Made by a program: the position numbers and the translations under genes
In this document: piece by piece, positions 1 to 9,731 of the stretch
Layout: every line of letters begins with the position of its first letter
Position numbering within the stretch: position 1 is the first letter of the stretch
NCBI RefSeq assembly: GCF_000373365.1
Contig: NZ_KB891219.1
Location: 314,080 to 378,079 of the forward strand
Source of the DNA: Parafrankia discariae
GTDB taxonomy: Bacteria; Actinomycetota; Actinomycetes; Frankiales; Frankiaceae
DNA: 64,000 nt
Direction: 5' to 3'
The notes under the pieces: generated by a model
The model's input: only the letters and a program-made list of their open reading frames with translations
The model's database searches: none
Told to the model about the DNA's origin: nothing

Positions 1-454
1 CGCCGGGCGGGTGGCGCGCCCCGGGGTCGTGCGCCTGCCGGCCGGTTCCCGGGTGGTGGACGCCGTCGAGCGGGCCGGTGGTGTGCTGCCCGGCACCGAC
101 ACGACGGGGCTGGCACTGGCCAGGCTCCTCGCGGATGGTGAACAGATCCTGGTCGACGGGCGGCCGGGACCCGCGACGCCGCCCCCGGAGGCAGCCGGTG
201 GCGGCCCGTCCTCCGGGTCGGCCGGCGGTTCCGCGGGAGGTGCCGGGGGAGGTTCGCCGGGCCAGCCGCTGGACCTGAACACCGCGACACTGGAACAGCT
301 GGATACCCTGCCCGGCGTGGGTCCGGTGCTGGCCCAACGGATCATCGACTGGCGGGCGGCGAACGGGCCCTTCACCTCGCCCGACCAGCTCGGTGAGGTC
401 ACCGGTGTCGGTGACCGGCGGCTGGCGGACCTGATGCCTCTGGTGACGGCCTGA
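1..454 (+). CDS. comEA: ComEA-like helix-hairpin-helix DNA-binding protein (5' truncated by window)
   Basis: The frame is open from the first complete codon at base 2, so the first visible GTG at 11 need not be the true start. About 147 residues are visible. The first ~50 resemble the end of an SLBB-type domain, followed by a Gly/Ser/Pro-rich linker (~55-85) and a double helix-hairpin-helix at ~88-145 containing 'LPGVGPVLAQRIIDWR' and 'VTGVGDRRLADL'. ComEA proteins bind double-stranded DNA at the cell surface and pass it to the ComEC channel. The stop overlaps the comEC start by one base, so the two are translationally coupled. Transformation is not demonstrated by these genes alone; many actinobacteria carry them without known competence. 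Family assignment is confident, physiological role is not. Confidence 0.88.
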   Translation, partial: AGRVARPGVVRLPAGSRVVDAVERAGGVLPGTDTTGLALARLLADGEQILVDGRPGPATPPPEAAGGGPSSGSAGGSAGGAGGGSPGQPLDLNTATLEQLDTLPGVGPVLAQRIIDWRAANGPFTSPDQLGEVTGVGDRRLADLMPLVTA

Positions 455-2907
455 TGGTCGCCGTCGCGATGGAGACCGGGCTCGGCCTGCCGAGCGGCTC
501 CGACCCGGCGCGAGAGGGTCCGCTGGACCTCCGTCTGGTCGTTCCGGCCGCCGCGGCCTGGGGCGGGGCGGCGGCGGCCGGGTACTGGGGCCCCGGGCCG
601 GTGTTCCTCGGCGCCGCCGGCCTGGCGCTGTGCGGGTGTCCGGCAGGGGTTCTGATCGCGTTGCGCCGGGGTCCCGGTGGCCGGCTCGGCAGGCCGGGAG
701 CGCTGGTCGGATTGGTCGCCCTGGCCTTCCTCGCGGCCGGGGTTCTCGTGGGTGGGGCGGCCGCGCGACCCCGGTTCGCCGGCCCGCTCGCCGAGCTGGC
801 CCGGGCCCACCGGACCGTGGACGCCGAGGTCGTCCTCAGCGACGACCCGAAGACCTCGGCCTCGGCGCCGGCCGCCGCTGCCGGCCCGCGGGAGGGACCG
901 ACGGTCACCGCCCGGGCCCGGCTGGTGGCCGTGACCGGCCCCGGCCGCCGGCTGCGGGCCTCGGTACCAGTGCTCCTGGTGGGGCGCGGCCCGGATCTCG
1001 CGAACTACCTGCCGGGGCAGCGGCTCGACGTGCGTGCCGGGCTGGCGCCGGCGGGCCCGGGTGACACGATCGCGGCGGTCCTGTTCGTCCGGGCGCCGCC
1101 GCGGGCGCGTGGAAGCCCGCCGGCCGTGCAACGGGTCGCCGGGTGGCTGCGGGCCGGACTGCGGGACGCCGCCGCGGTGGTGTCCCAGCCCGCCGGCGGG
1201 CTGTTGCCGGCGCTGGTCGTCGGCGACACCTCGGGCCTCGATCCCGGGCTGAAGGACGACTTCCGCGCCGCCGGGATGAGTCATCTGACCGCGGTGTCCG
1301 GCGCGAACCTCGCGATCACGGCCGGGACGGTGCTGTTCCTGCTCGGGCGGCTCCGGCTCGGGGCCCGCTCCAGGGCGGTCGCCGCGGCCCTGGTGGTCGT
1401 CGGGTTCGTGATCCTGGCCCGTCCGTCCGCCAGCGTGGTCCGGGCCGGAGCCATGGGTCTCGTCGGCCTGGTCGCCCTCGCCGCGGGTCGGCCCCGCGCG
1501 GTGCTGGCGGCGCTGGCGACCGCGGTCATCGCCGTCGTGCTGGTGGCCCCGGCGTTCGCGTTGTCCGCCGGGTTCGCGCTGTCGGTGCTCGCGACGACGG
1601 GGATGATCGTGTGGGGGCCGGGCTGGCGCGACGCGCTGGAGCGGGCCCGTGCGGTCGGTCGGCTCGGTGAGGTCGTGGCGGTGGCCGCCGCCGCCCAGCT
1701 CGCCTGCACTCCGGTGCTGGCCTGGCTCGGTGGGGGTGTCAGCCTCGTCGCGATCCCGGCGAACGTGGTGGCGGCGCCGGCGGTCGCGCCCGCCACCGTG
1801 CTCGGCGTGTCGGCGATGGCCGTCGCCGCCGTCAACGACCCGGTCGCCGCACTGCTCGCGCGGCTGGCGGGGCTGGCCTGCCGCTGGCTCGTGCTGGTCG
1901 CGGATGTCGCCGCCGGTGTCCCGGCGGGGACGATCGGTTGGCCGTCGGGGCCCGCGGGGGCGGCCGCCGCACTCGGCTGCGTGGTGCTGGTGGTGGCCCT
2001 GGCGCGGCGGCGCCCGACCCGTCGGCTGCTGGTGTCGGCGGTGGTGGGCCTGCTGGCGGCCCGGGTGCTCCTGCTGCCGAGGCTGGCGGGCTGGCCGCCG
2101 CCCGGCTGGCGGATCGTGGCCTGCGACGTGGGCCAGGGCGACGCGCTGGTCCTGCGCTCCGGGGCGGCCTCGGCGGTCGTGGTCGACGTGGGTCCCGATC
2201 TGGCGCTGATCGCCACCTGCCTGGACGACCTCGGTGTGCGCGAGGTACCGCTGGTCGTGCTCACCCATCTGCACGCCGATCACGCCGCCGGCCTGAGCGG
2301 GGTGGTGGGCCGGCTGCCGGTGGGGGAGCTGGTGGTGAGCCCGCTGCCCGAACCGGCCGACCAGTGGGACGCGGTCGAGCGCTCGGCGCGGGCGGCGGGC
2401 GTGCCGGTGCGGGCCGTCTCCGCCGGCGCCGTGGGGGAGACCGGAGCGGTCCGCTGGCGGGTGATCGGCCCGGAACGGGTCCTGCGGGGCACGGCCAGCG
2501 ACCCGAACAACGCCAGCCTCGTCGTCCTGGCGGCGGTCGGCGGCGTGACGGTGCTGCTCACCGGGGATGCCGAGCCGCCGGAGCAGCGGCAGGTGGCGCG
2601 GCGCGGCCTCGGGCCCGTCGACGGCTTCGGGCCCGTCGACGTGCTCAAGGTGGCTCACCACGGGTCCGGGGACCAGCTGCCGGAGTTCCTCACCCGGACC
2701 GGCGCCGAGATAGCGCTGATCAGCGTCGGCGTCGACAACACCTACGGGCATCCCGCGCCGAGCACGCTGGCCGGCCTGCGCGCGGCCGGGATGGCGGTGG
2801 CCCGCACCGACCTGAACGGCCCGGTGGCCGTTGTCGAGACGGCCGGCGGAGGGGTCCGGGCGGTGGCGCGCCGGCCCGGTCCGCGAGAGGGCGCGGCCGG
2901 CTCGTGA
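454..2907 (+). CDS. comEC: ComEC/Rec2 family DNA-uptake channel protein
   Basis: An 817-residue polytopic membrane protein. Several hydrophobic segments in the first ~110 residues are followed by a soluble stretch, the hydrophobic competence domain (~200-520) and a C-terminal metallo-beta-lactamase-like domain (~545-800) with the metal-binding motif 'THLHADHAAGL' near residue 602. ComEC proteins transport single-stranded DNA across the membrane, and the C-terminal domain is proposed to degrade the other strand. The ATG start at 454 overlaps the comEA stop. An 18-bp tandem duplication at 2605-2640 adds a 'GLGPVD/GFGPVD' repeat inside the hydrolase domain. Length and layout are normal for actinobacterial ComEC. 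Confidence 0.93.
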   Translation: MVAVAMETGLGLPSGSDPAREGPLDLRLVVPAAAAWGGAAAAGYWGPGPVFLGAAGLALCGCPAGVLIALRRGPGGRLGRPGALVGLVALAFLAAGVLVGGAAARPRFAGPLAELARAHRTVDAEVVLSDDPKTSASAPAAAAGPREGPTVTARARLVAVTGPGRRLRASVPVLLVGRGPDLANYLPGQRLDVRAGLAPAGPGDTIAAVLFVRAPPRARGSPPAVQRVAGWLRAGLRDAAAVVSQPAGGLLPALVVGDTSGLDPGLKDDFRAAGMSHLTAVSGANLAITAGTVLFLLGRLRLGARSRAVAAALVVVGFVILARPSASVVRAGAMGLVGLVALAAGRPRAVLAALATAVIAVVLVAPAFALSAGFALSVLATTGMIVWGPGWRDALERARAVGRLGEVVAVAAAAQLACTPVLAWLGGGVSLVAIPANVVAAPAVAPATVLGVSAMAVAAVNDPVAALLARLAGLACRWLVLVADVAAGVPAGTIGWPSGPAGAAAALGCVVLVVALARRRPTRRLLVSAVVGLLAARVLLLPRLAGWPPPGWRIVACDVGQGDALVLRSGAASAVVVDVGPDLALIATCLDDLGVREVPLVVLTHLHADHAAGLSGVVGRLPVGELVVSPLPEPADQWDAVERSARAAGVPVRAVSAGAVGETGAVRWRVIGPERVLRGTASDPNNASLVVLAAVGGVTVLLTGDAEPPEQRQVARRGLGPVDGFGPVDVLKVAHHGSGDQLPEFLTRTGAEIALISVGVDNTYGHPAPSTLAGLRAAGMAVARTDLNGPVAVVETAGGGVRAVARRPGPREGAAGS
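2605..2640. repeat. 18-bp tandem duplication inside comEC
   Basis: Two adjacent 18-base copies (2605-2622 and 2623-2640) differ at one base (ggcctcggg.../ggcttcggg...). The unit length keeps the frame and adds six residues. Confidence 0.85.
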
Positions 2908-2908
2908 C

Positions 2909-3910
2909 ATGCTGATCGACGTGCCGCCGCCCTCCGCCCCGCCACCGCTGGTCGTCGTGAGCGGCGACGAGGACCTCCTCGTCGCACGTGCCGTCCGGGA
3001 GGTGCTCGCCGCCGCCAGGGCCCGTGATCCGGAGGTCGAGGTCGTCGACCGGTCACCCGGCGAGCTCACCGAGGCCGACATGATCGACCTCGGGGCGAGC
3101 TCGATGTTCGGGGGTGGCCGGGTGCTGGTGGTCCGGGGCGCGGCCGACCTGGCGGAGGATCTGCGCGACGCGCTGTTGGCCTACGTCGCCCACCCGCTCG
3201 ACGACGTGATCCTCGTCGTGGTCCACAGCGGCGTGGTGAAGAACCGCAAGCTCGTGGACGCGATGAAGAAGGCCGGTGCCCGGGTCATCCCGGCGGCGAA
3301 GATCACCCGTCCGCGCGACCGGCACGACTTCGTGATCGCGGAGATCCGTCGGCTCGGTGGGCGGATGACCGACGAGGCGGTCCGAGCCCTGCTCGACGCG
3401 GTCGGCGGTGACCTGCGCGAGATCGCCGCGGTCTGCGACCAGCTGGTCGCGGACACCTCCGGGGTGATCGACGAGTCGGCGGTCGCGCGTTACCACCGGG
3501 GCCGGGCCGAGGCGAGCGGGTTCGCGGTCGCGGACGCCGCCGTCGCCGGCGATCTGGCCGGCGCGCTGACCCTGCTGCGCCAGGCGCTCGAGGGCGGCAC
3601 GGCCCCAGTGCTGGTCACCAGTGCCATCGCGGGCGGCCTGCGTGACCTCGCCCGGGTGTCCGCGGTGGGCGGCGGATCCAAGTGGGACGTTGCCAAGGCC
3701 CTCGGCATGCCGGACTGGAAGGTCGAGCGCGCCCAGCGCGCGGCCCGGAGCTGGTCGGACCCGGGGCTGGCCCGGGCGATCCGGGCGGTGGCGGTCGCCG
3801 ACGCCGGCGTCAAGGGCGCCGCCGTGGACGCCGGGTACGCCCTGGAACGGCTCCTGCACGAGGTCACCCAGGCCCGCGGCCGGGGCGAGCACGCCGGGCG
3901 GGCGCGGTGA
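2909..3910 (+). CDS. holA: DNA polymerase III delta subunit
   Basis: About 333 residues. The protein begins MLIDVPPPS and runs into 'LVVVSGDEDLLVARAVREVL', the usual start of the AAA+-like fold of HolA, with 'SMFGGGRVLVVRGA' and the later 'GGDLREIAAVCDQL' segment typical of the family. HolA is the clamp-loader subunit that opens the beta clamp for loading on DNA. The frame stays open upstream to 2831, but the ATG at 2909 lies one base after the comEC stop and gives the normal family N-terminus, so I chose it. The stop overlaps the next gene by four bases (GTGA). Confidence 0.93.
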   Translation: MLIDVPPPSAPPPLVVVSGDEDLLVARAVREVLAAARARDPEVEVVDRSPGELTEADMIDLGASSMFGGGRVLVVRGAADLAEDLRDALLAYVAHPLDDVILVVVHSGVVKNRKLVDAMKKAGARVIPAAKITRPRDRHDFVIAEIRRLGGRMTDEAVRALLDAVGGDLREIAAVCDQLVADTSGVIDESAVARYHRGRAEASGFAVADAAVAGDLAGALTLLRQALEGGTAPVLVTSAIAGGLRDLARVSAVGGGSKWDVAKALGMPDWKVERAQRAARSWSDPGLARAIRAVAVADAGVKGAAVDAGYALERLLHEVTQARGRGEHAGRAR

Positions 3911-4233
3911 ACGACTCGGCGGGCCGACACCGCGGCCCGGGGGACGGCGATCCGGAGCGCGGCGCGCGGGACGAGCCCGGTGTGTGGGACGAGCCCGGCC
4001 CCGACGCCCACGAGGTGCCGCCTGGGGGGATGCTCGGTCTGCGAGTGCTCCCGGCGGGCTGGATGCGCGGCGTGCTCGGCACGGTCACCGCCCTGGTGAC
4101 GGTGGTGATCGCCATGGGGGATCTGGCCAGCGCCTGGGTGCTGCTGGTGCTGCCGGCCACCGTCGCGGCGCTGGTGGCGTATGCCGAGAACCTCGAACGG
4201 ATGCTGGGACCGGCGGCCGACCCCGAGGACTGA
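3907..4233 (+). CDS. Small two-helix membrane protein, function unknown
   Basis: A 108-residue protein starting with GTG that overlaps the holA stop by four bases. The first ~40 residues are hydrophilic and acidic; two adjacent hydrophobic stretches follow ('GVLGTVTALVTVVIAMGDL' and 'SAWVLLVLPATVAALVAYA'), ending in a short acidic tail. I do not recognise the family. Position in the comEC-holA unit and the strong terminator just downstream suggest it is the last gene of that operon. It may be conserved only in close relatives. Confidence 0.7.
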   Translation: MNDSAGRHRGPGDGDPERGARDEPGVWDEPGPDAHEVPPGGMLGLRVLPAGWMRGVLGTVTALVTVVIAMGDLASAWVLLVLPATVAALVAYAENLERMLGPAADPED

Positions 4234-4260
4234 CAGCCCCGCGGGCGAGTCGGGACGCGT

Positions 4261-4299
4261 CGAAGACCGGGGCCCGCCTGGCGGGTCGCCCGGTCTTCG
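4261..4299. terminator. Bidirectional hairpin terminator between holA unit and rpsT
   Basis: Perfect 11-bp inverted repeat CGAAGACCGGG (4261-4271) / CCCGGTCTTCG (4289-4299), with an inner CCCGC/GCGGG stem in the loop. It lies between two convergent genes and can serve both strands. No clear T-tract, as is common in high-GC actinobacteria. Confidence 0.8.
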
Positions 4300-4348
4300 A
4301 ACGAAGTCTGTGACGAACCTGACGCGGGCTCGGACGCCCGCGGTCGGG

Positions 4349-4618
4349 TCAGGAGGCGCCGATCTCCGCGTTGGCCTTGGCGAGCGCCGACTTGCGGTTG
4401 GCGGCCTGGTTCGGGTGGATGACGCCCTTGCTGGCGGCCTTGTCGAGCTTCTTGGAGGCGATGCGGAGGGCGCTCTCGGCACGCTCGGCATCCCCGGCCT
4501 CGACGGCGTCGCGGAAGCGACGGACGTGCGTCTTCAGCTCGGACTTCACGGCCTTGTTGCGCAGCCGTCGCTTCTCGTTGGTGAGGTTGCGCTTGATCTG
4601 CGACTTGATGTTGGCCAC
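4349..4618 (-). CDS. rpsT: 30S ribosomal protein S20
   Basis: 89 residues from a GTG start: [20 protein letters not shown]..., rich in Lys/Arg/Ala, with '[20 protein letters not shown]' and 'NRKSALAKA' matching bacterial S20. S20 binds 16S rRNA early in 30S assembly. The open frame extends far upstream to 5080, but the family N-terminus fixes the start at 4618; AGAGG lies about 10 bases upstream. Divergent from lepA with ~220 bp between them, where a -10-like GATAAC is visible on the minus strand near 4680. The S20-divergent-LepA arrangement is familiar from other actinobacteria. Confidence 0.96.
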   Translation of the reverse strand: MANIKSQIKRNLTNEKRRLRNKAVKSELKTHVRRFRDAVEAGDAERAESALRIASKKLDKAASKGVIHPNQAANRKSALAKANAEIGAS

Positions 4619-4838
4619 GCGGGAGAACCTCTGAGTTTCGAGTCGGGATGGTACGAGAGTGCCGGGAGGCACCGACGTTATCAAACCAGCATGCCGGGGT
4701 GGTGGTGCGGGCGCGGCCACGCGGGCGGGCGCGGCGTGCCTGGCACGATGGGGGCCTGGCACGATGAAGGACTCGAGCCCGTGTACATGACAGTCCGCGC
4801 ACACGGCGCCAGCCGGACCGAGTGCCCGACAGACCGAC

Positions 4839-6740
4839 GTGCCCGACAGACCGACGAGCAGCGAAACGAGACCAGCCCGCGTGTCCGAAGCCCCGCACGA
4901 GGCCTCCGGCGTCGACCCCGCGTCGATCCGCAACTTCTGCATCATCGCCCACATCGACCACGGCAAGTCCACGCTTGCCGACCGCATGCTGGGTGTGACC
5001 GGTGTGGTCGAGGCGCGCAACATGCGCGCGCAGTACCTCGACCGGATGGACATCGAGCGCGAGCGCGGTATCACGATCAAGGCGCAGAACGTCCGGCTGC
5101 CCTGGCGGGCCGACGACGGTCAGGACTACGTCCTGCACCTCATCGACACGCCTGGCCACGTGGACTTCACCTACGAGGTGAGCCGGTCGCTCGCGGCCTG
5201 TGAGGGCGCGGTGCTGCTGGTCGACGCGGCCCAGGGCATCGAGGCGCAGACGCTCGCCAACCTCTACCTGGCGATCGAGAACGACCTGGCGATCATCCCG
5301 GTGCTGAACAAGATCGACCTGCCGGCCGCGCAGCCGGAGAAGTACGCCGCGGAGATCTCCTCGATCATCGGCTGCGACCCGGGTGACGTCCTCAAGGTCT
5401 CCGGCAAGACCGGCCAGGGGGTCCCGGAGCTGCTCAACGAGATCGTCCGCCGTATCCCGGCGCCGAGCGGCGACCCGGACGGCCCGCTCCGGGCCATGAT
5501 CTTCGACAGCGTGTACGACATCTACCGCGGTGTGATCACCTATGTCCGGGTCGTCGACGGGTCGCTCAGCACCCGTGACCGTTGCCTGATGATGTCCACC
5601 GGGACCAGCCACGAGACCCTCGAGGTCGGCGTCATCTCGCCGGAGCCCCAACCGACCGGGTCGCTGTCGGCCGGTGAGGTCGGCTACGTCATCCCCGGGG
5701 TGAAGGACGTCCGCCAGGCCCGGGTCGGGGACACGATCACCTCGGCGCGCCGTCCGGCGACGGAGATGCTCGGCGGCTACCGGGACCCGCGTCCGATGGT
5801 CTACTCGGGGCTGTATCCCCTGGACGGCAGCGAGTACCCGGCGTTGCGCGAGGCGCTGGACAAGCTGCAGCTCAACGACGCGGCGCTCACCTTCGAGCCG
5901 GAGACGTCGGCGGCGCTGGGGTTCGGCTTCCGCTGTGGCTTCCTCGGGCTGCTCCATCTGGAGATCGTCCGGGAGCGGCTGGAGCGGGAGTTCGACCTCA
6001 CGCTCATCTCGACGGCCCCCAACGTGGTCTACCGGGTCGTCATGGAGGACACCTCCGAGATCACGGTGACCAACCCCAGCGACTGGCCCGGCGGCAAGAT
6101 CGCCGAGGTGTACGAGCCGGTCGTGGAGGCGATGCTGCTGCTGCCCACCGACTTCGTCGGCGCGGTGATGGAGCTGTGCCAGGGCCGGCGCGGCGTGCTC
6201 AAGGGGATGGACTACATCTCCACCGACCGGGTGGAGCTGAAGTACACGCTGCCGCTCGGTGAGATCATCTTCGACTTCTTCGACGCGCTGAAGTCGCGCA
6301 CCCGCGGCTACGCCAGCCTCGACTACGAGCCCGCCGGCGAGCAGGCCGCGGACCTGGTCAAGGTGGACATCCTCCTGCAGGGCGAGGCGGTGGACGCGTT
6401 CTCGGCGATCGTGCACCGGGAGAAGGCCTACTCCTACGGGGTGGCGATGACCTCGAAGCTGCGGGAGCTGATTCCCCGCCAGCAGTTCGAGGTGCCGATC
6501 CAGGCGGCGATCGGCAGCCGGATCATCGCCCGGGAGAACATCCGGGCCATCCGCAAGGACGTCCTCGCCAAGTGCTACGGCGGTGACATCAGCCGTAAGC
6601 GGAAGCTGCTGGAGAAGCAGAAGGAGGGCAAGAAGCGGATGAAGACCATCGGCCGGGTGGAGGTCCCGCAGGAGGCGTTCATCGCGGCGCTGTCCACGAC
6701 CGAGAGCCCGAAGTCGCCGGCGCCCAAGACCGGGCGTTAG
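4839..6740 (+). CDS. lepA: Elongation factor 4 (LepA) GTPase
   Basis: A 633-residue translational GTPase. G1 'AHIDHGKST' is at 37-45, G3 'DTPGH' near 102 and G4 'NKID' near 157. EF-G-like domains II, III and V follow, with the LepA-specific C-terminal domain ('[20 protein letters not shown]'). LepA acts on ribosomes and can back-translocate stalled complexes or aid 30S maturation. The GTG at 4839 is the first in-frame start; a second GTG at 4881 gives a 619-residue protein nearer the common family length, and neither has a strong Shine-Dalgarno site. The start is therefore unsettled; the identity is not. Confidence 0.96.
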   Translation: MPDRPTSSETRPARVSEAPHEASGVDPASIRNFCIIAHIDHGKSTLADRMLGVTGVVEARNMRAQYLDRMDIERERGITIKAQNVRLPWRADDGQDYVLHLIDTPGHVDFTYEVSRSLAACEGAVLLVDAAQGIEAQTLANLYLAIENDLAIIPVLNKIDLPAAQPEKYAAEISSIIGCDPGDVLKVSGKTGQGVPELLNEIVRRIPAPSGDPDGPLRAMIFDSVYDIYRGVITYVRVVDGSLSTRDRCLMMSTGTSHETLEVGVISPEPQPTGSLSAGEVGYVIPGVKDVRQARVGDTITSARRPATEMLGGYRDPRPMVYSGLYPLDGSEYPALREALDKLQLNDAALTFEPETSAALGFGFRCGFLGLLHLEIVRERLEREFDLTLISTAPNVVYRVVMEDTSEITVTNPSDWPGGKIAEVYEPVVEAMLLLPTDFVGAVMELCQGRRGVLKGMDYISTDRVELKYTLPLGEIIFDFFDALKSRTRGYASLDYEPAGEQAADLVKVDILLQGEAVDAFSAIVHREKAYSYGVAMTSKLRELIPRQQFEVPIQAAIGSRIIARENIRAIRKDVLAKCYGGDISRKRKLLEKQKEGKKRMKTIGRVEVPQEAFIAALSTTESPKSPAPKTGR

Positions 6741-6772
6741 CGGCGAGCGGGCAGGCGGCGCGGCGCCCCCGG

Positions 6773-6791
6773 CCGGCCCTTCGCGGGCCGG
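6773..6791. terminator. Hairpin between lepA and the convergent small gene
   Basis: CCGGCCC (6773-6779) and GGGCCGG (6785-6791) form a 7-bp stem around a TTCGC loop, 33 bases after the lepA stop and before the stop of the convergent small gene. Likely shared terminator; no T-tract. Confidence 0.5.
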
Positions 6792-6808
6792 GCGCGGGCG
6801 GGCGGGCG

Positions 6809-7012
6809 TCAGGCGTTCTCGGGAGCCGCGGCGATCCGGGGAAGCCGGATCGGTTCGGTGGCCGGTTCGGCCTGGGCGAAGCCCAGGGCGAGGACCGATC
6901 CCGACCGGTACTCGGTGGTATGTGGGGGTAGTAGTTCCTCGATGGTCACGAGGGCACTGGTGGGCTCCTCTTGCATGGTCGAATCATTTCGTACCGACCT
7001 CGACTGATCCAT
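6809..7012 (-). CDS. Small hypothetical protein, possible short peptide gene
   Basis: From ATG 7012 the frame encodes 67 residues; from ATG 6976 it encodes 55 (MQEEPTSALVTIEELLPPHT... ending RIAAAPENA). I do not recognise it. It has no hydrophobic segment, no Cys, and is acidic at the start. Its lower GC around the start, lack of any coding competitor on the other strand, and its place alone between lepA and hemW are the only support. A weak purine-rich stretch precedes 7012. It could be a lineage-specific regulatory protein, a peptide precursor or a chance frame. Confidence 0.45.
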   Translation of the reverse strand: MDQSRSVRNDSTMQEEPTSALVTIEELLPPHTTEYRSGSVLALGFAQAEPATEPIRLPRIAAAPENA

Positions 7013-7254
7013 GACCAGCCGCCCACGATTTGACCGTGCGATTGTCAACAGACCACAAACTGGGTGATTCTGGGCAGTCGGTCGCGTCGTGCCGCCCGGG
7101 TCGGCCCGGCGATGGCCCGTAAGAGCGGCGCGCCCGGGCGCCTTGTCCGCTCCTGGTCCAGGTGTCGTCCGAGGTCGGCCAAAATGACGGTCTCCGGGCA
7201 CGTTGACAAACAGAGCGTTGCGGTCTCGGCACGCGTTGGGGGCACACTGGAGAC

Positions 7255-8484
7255 ATGCCATCCAAGCCTCTCGAGGGGGCGCCGGCACCCGTCGACGGCG
7301 TGCTCCCCGACGCCGCGCTCACCGAGGTCGGGACCCGACCGTTCGGTGTCTACGTGCACGTGCCGTACTGCGCGGCACGCTGCGGGTACTGCGACTTCAA
7401 CACCTACACCCCGGCCGAGCTCGGCGCGGGCGGCCAGGGTGGGGCCGCCTCGTTCGTCGACTCGGTGGCCACCGAGGCCCGGCTGGCCCGCTCCGTCCTG
7501 GGCGAGCGGGACCTGACGGTCTCGACGGTCTTCGTCGGCGGCGGCACCCCGACGTTGCTGCCGGCCGCCGATCTGGCCAAGGTCCTGCGGGTCCTGGACG
7601 ACACCTTCGGCCTGGCCGGTGACGCGGAGGTCACCACCGAGGCCAACCCGGAGTCCGTCGACCTCGAGACCCTCGAACAGCTCCGGGCGAGTGGGTACAC
7701 CCGGATCTCGTTCGGCATGCAGAGTGCCCGCCCGCACGTGCTCGCGGCGCTGGACCGCCGGCACACCCCCGGCCGGGTTCCCGAGGTGGTCGGCTGGGCG
7801 CGGTCCGCCGGGTTCCGTCAGCTCAGCCTCGACCTCATCTACGGCGCGCCGGGGGAGTCCGAGAGCGACTGGGCGGCGAGCCTGGACACCGTGATCGAGC
7901 TCGCGCCCGACCATGTCAGCGCCTACGCCCTGACGGTGGAGGAGGGCACCAAGCTCTCCCGTCGGGTGCGCCGCGGTGAGCTGCTGGAACCGGACGACGA
8001 CCTGCTCGCCGATCGCTACCTGCAGGCGGACGAGGTGCTCGCCGGCGCCGGCCTGACCAACTACGAGGTCAGCAACTGGGCGCGTGACGAGGCCTCCTGG
8101 TGCCGCCACAACATGGGCTACTGGCGCGGTGACGACTGGTGGGGGCTGGGGCCGGGCGCCCACAGCCACGTGGGCGGCGTCCGGTGGTGGAACGTCCGCC
8201 ATCCGACCGAGTACGCCACCCGGGTCGGCGCCGGCCGCAGCCCGGCCGCCGGCCGCGAGGTGCTGGACGCCCAGGCCCGGCGGGTCGAGCGGGTCATGCT
8301 GGGCGTCCGCCTCGTCGAGGGGCTGGGCGTCGACGCGCTGGTCGGGCCGGCGCTGGACGTCGCCGCCGAGCTCGCGGCGGACGGCCTCATCGTCGCCGAC
8401 GTTCTCGCGCAGGGCCGGGTGGCGCTCACCCGCCGTGGCCGGCTGCTGACCGACACGGTCGTCCGTGCCCTGCTACCCGACTGA
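7255..8484 (+). CDS. hemW: HemW-type radical SAM protein (coproporphyrinogen oxidase-like)
   Basis: 409 residues. The radical-SAM cluster motif is C39-x3-C43-x2-C46 ('CAARCGYCDFN'). The residue after the third Cys pair is Asp/Phe and not the extra Cys of true HemN, which marks the HemW subgroup, a haem chaperone or transferase rather than the coproporphyrinogen dehydrogenase. 'FVGGGTPTLLPAADL' (GGGTPT SAM-binding), 'EANPESVDLETLEQLRASG' and the HemN C-terminal region follow. The ATG at 7255 has GGAG six bases upstream. In actinobacteria it typically sits between lepA and hrcA, as here. Confidence 0.93.
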   Translation: MPSKPLEGAPAPVDGVLPDAALTEVGTRPFGVYVHVPYCAARCGYCDFNTYTPAELGAGGQGGAASFVDSVATEARLARSVLGERDLTVSTVFVGGGTPTLLPAADLAKVLRVLDDTFGLAGDAEVTTEANPESVDLETLEQLRASGYTRISFGMQSARPHVLAALDRRHTPGRVPEVVGWARSAGFRQLSLDLIYGAPGESESDWAASLDTVIELAPDHVSAYALTVEEGTKLSRRVRRGELLEPDDDLLADRYLQADEVLAGAGLTNYEVSNWARDEASWCRHNMGYWRGDDWWGLGPGAHSHVGGVRWWNVRHPTEYATRVGAGRSPAAGREVLDAQARRVERVMLGVRLVEGLGVDALVGPALDVAAELAADGLIVADVLAQGRVALTRRGRLLTDTVVRALLPD

Positions 8485-8593
8485 GCGCGCCTCCCCGCCC
8501 ACCCGGGCGGCGACCGGGGTTCCGGATCTCCGTGTGTTCCTCGAGCGCGGGTCTGCTCACGATGGCTGCCCCGACCTGGGTGGGAAGCTACAC

Positions 8594-8620
8594 TTGGCAC
8601 TCACGGCGGCCGAGTGCCAG
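8594..8620. promoter_or_regulatory. CIRCE operator (HrcA binding site)
   Basis: TTGGCACTC (8594-8602), a 9-bp spacer, then GAGTGCCAG (8612-8620). This matches the CIRCE layout TTAGCACTC-N9-GAGTGCTAA with symmetrical changes at one position in each arm. It lies 91 bases upstream of hrcA, so hrcA-dnaJ is very probably autoregulated by HrcA. Confidence 0.93.
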
Positions 8621-8711
8621 GGCTGGGTGACCAGCAGGACAGGGTCACCGGTCCGGCACACGCCGCCAGCCCCGCCTGGCTTACCGAAACCGGCGAAGGG
8701 GGTGTGGTCAC

Positions 8712-9731
8712 GTGTTGGAGGAACGGCGGCTGGAGGTGCTGCGGGCGATCGTCGAGGATTTCGTGCTCAGCAATGAGCCGGTGGGATCCAAGACGTTGGC
8801 CGAGCGGCATGCTCTGGGCGTGTCGCCCGCCACGGTGCGTAACGACATGTCGGCCCTTGAGGAAGAGGGCTACATCACCCAGCCGCACACCAGCGCGGGC
8901 CGTATCCCGACAGACAAAGGCTATCGCCTCTTCGTCGACCGGCTCTCCGGCGTCAAGCCGCTGTCGCGCGCCGAGCGCCGGGCCATCCAGAGCTTCCTGG
9001 AGGGCGCGGTCGATCTCGACGACGTGGTGCGGCGCTCGGTGCGCCTGCTCGCGCAACTCACACGTCAGGTGGCTGTGGTCCAGTATCCCTCACTCTCGTC
9101 CAGCAGCGTCCGCCACATCGAGATCGTCACGCTCAGCCCGAACCGCCTGCTCCTGGTACTGATCACGGACACGGGCCGGGTCGAGCAGCGGGTGGTCGAC
9201 ATCCCCACCCCGGTCGACGACGGCGTGGTCGGTGAGCTGCGCGGCCTGCTGAACGGCTCGCTGCGGGGCCGCCGTGTGGTCGACGCCACAGAGGTCGCGG
9301 CGGACCTCCCCGAGACCGTCCGACCGGATCTGCGCGGGCACCTGACGACGCTCACCACCGTGGTGCTGGAGGCTCTCCTGGAACGGCAGGAGGAGCGGGT
9401 CGCGCTGGCCGGTACCGCGAACCTCACACGCTCCTCGGTCGACTTCGCCGACTCGCTGCGGTTCATTCTGGAAGCACTTGAGGAGCAGGTCGTGCTCCTC
9501 AAACTGATCGGTTCAGTCCGGGAGACCGGTACTGTGACGGTGCGCATCGGGCGTGAGACGGATGTGGACGCCCTCCGCTCAACGTCGGTAATCGCCACCG
9601 GGTACGGTCTCGGCCCGGCGGTGCTGGGCGGAATGGGAGTCGTCGGCCCGATGCGGATGGACTATCCGGGAACGATGGCGGCCGTACGAGCCGTCGCCAA
9701 GTACGTGGGTGAACTCTTGGGTGCCGACTGA
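8712..9731 (+). CDS. hrcA: Heat-inducible transcription repressor HrcA
   Basis: 339 residues from a GTG start with GAAGGGGG about nine bases upstream. The N-terminal winged helix contains '[20 protein letters not shown]' and '[15 protein letters not shown]', the HrcA signature, then '[15 protein letters not shown]' and the GAF-like dimerisation domain ending in '[20 protein letters not shown]'. HrcA represses chaperone genes by binding CIRCE and is itself kept active by GroE. The CIRCE element directly upstream supports autoregulation. It is coupled to dnaJ by a one-base stop/start overlap. Confidence 0.97.
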   Translation: MLEERRLEVLRAIVEDFVLSNEPVGSKTLAERHALGVSPATVRNDMSALEEEGYITQPHTSAGRIPTDKGYRLFVDRLSGVKPLSRAERRAIQSFLEGAVDLDDVVRRSVRLLAQLTRQVAVVQYPSLSSSSVRHIEIVTLSPNRLLLVLITDTGRVEQRVVDIPTPVDDGVVGELRGLLNGSLRGRRVVDATEVAADLPETVRPDLRGHLTTLTTVVLEALLERQEERVALAGTANLTRSSVDFADSLRFILEALEEQVVLLKLIGSVRETGTVTVRIGRETDVDALRSTSVIATGYGLGPAVLGGMGVVGPMRMDYPGTMAAVRAVAKYVGELLGAD

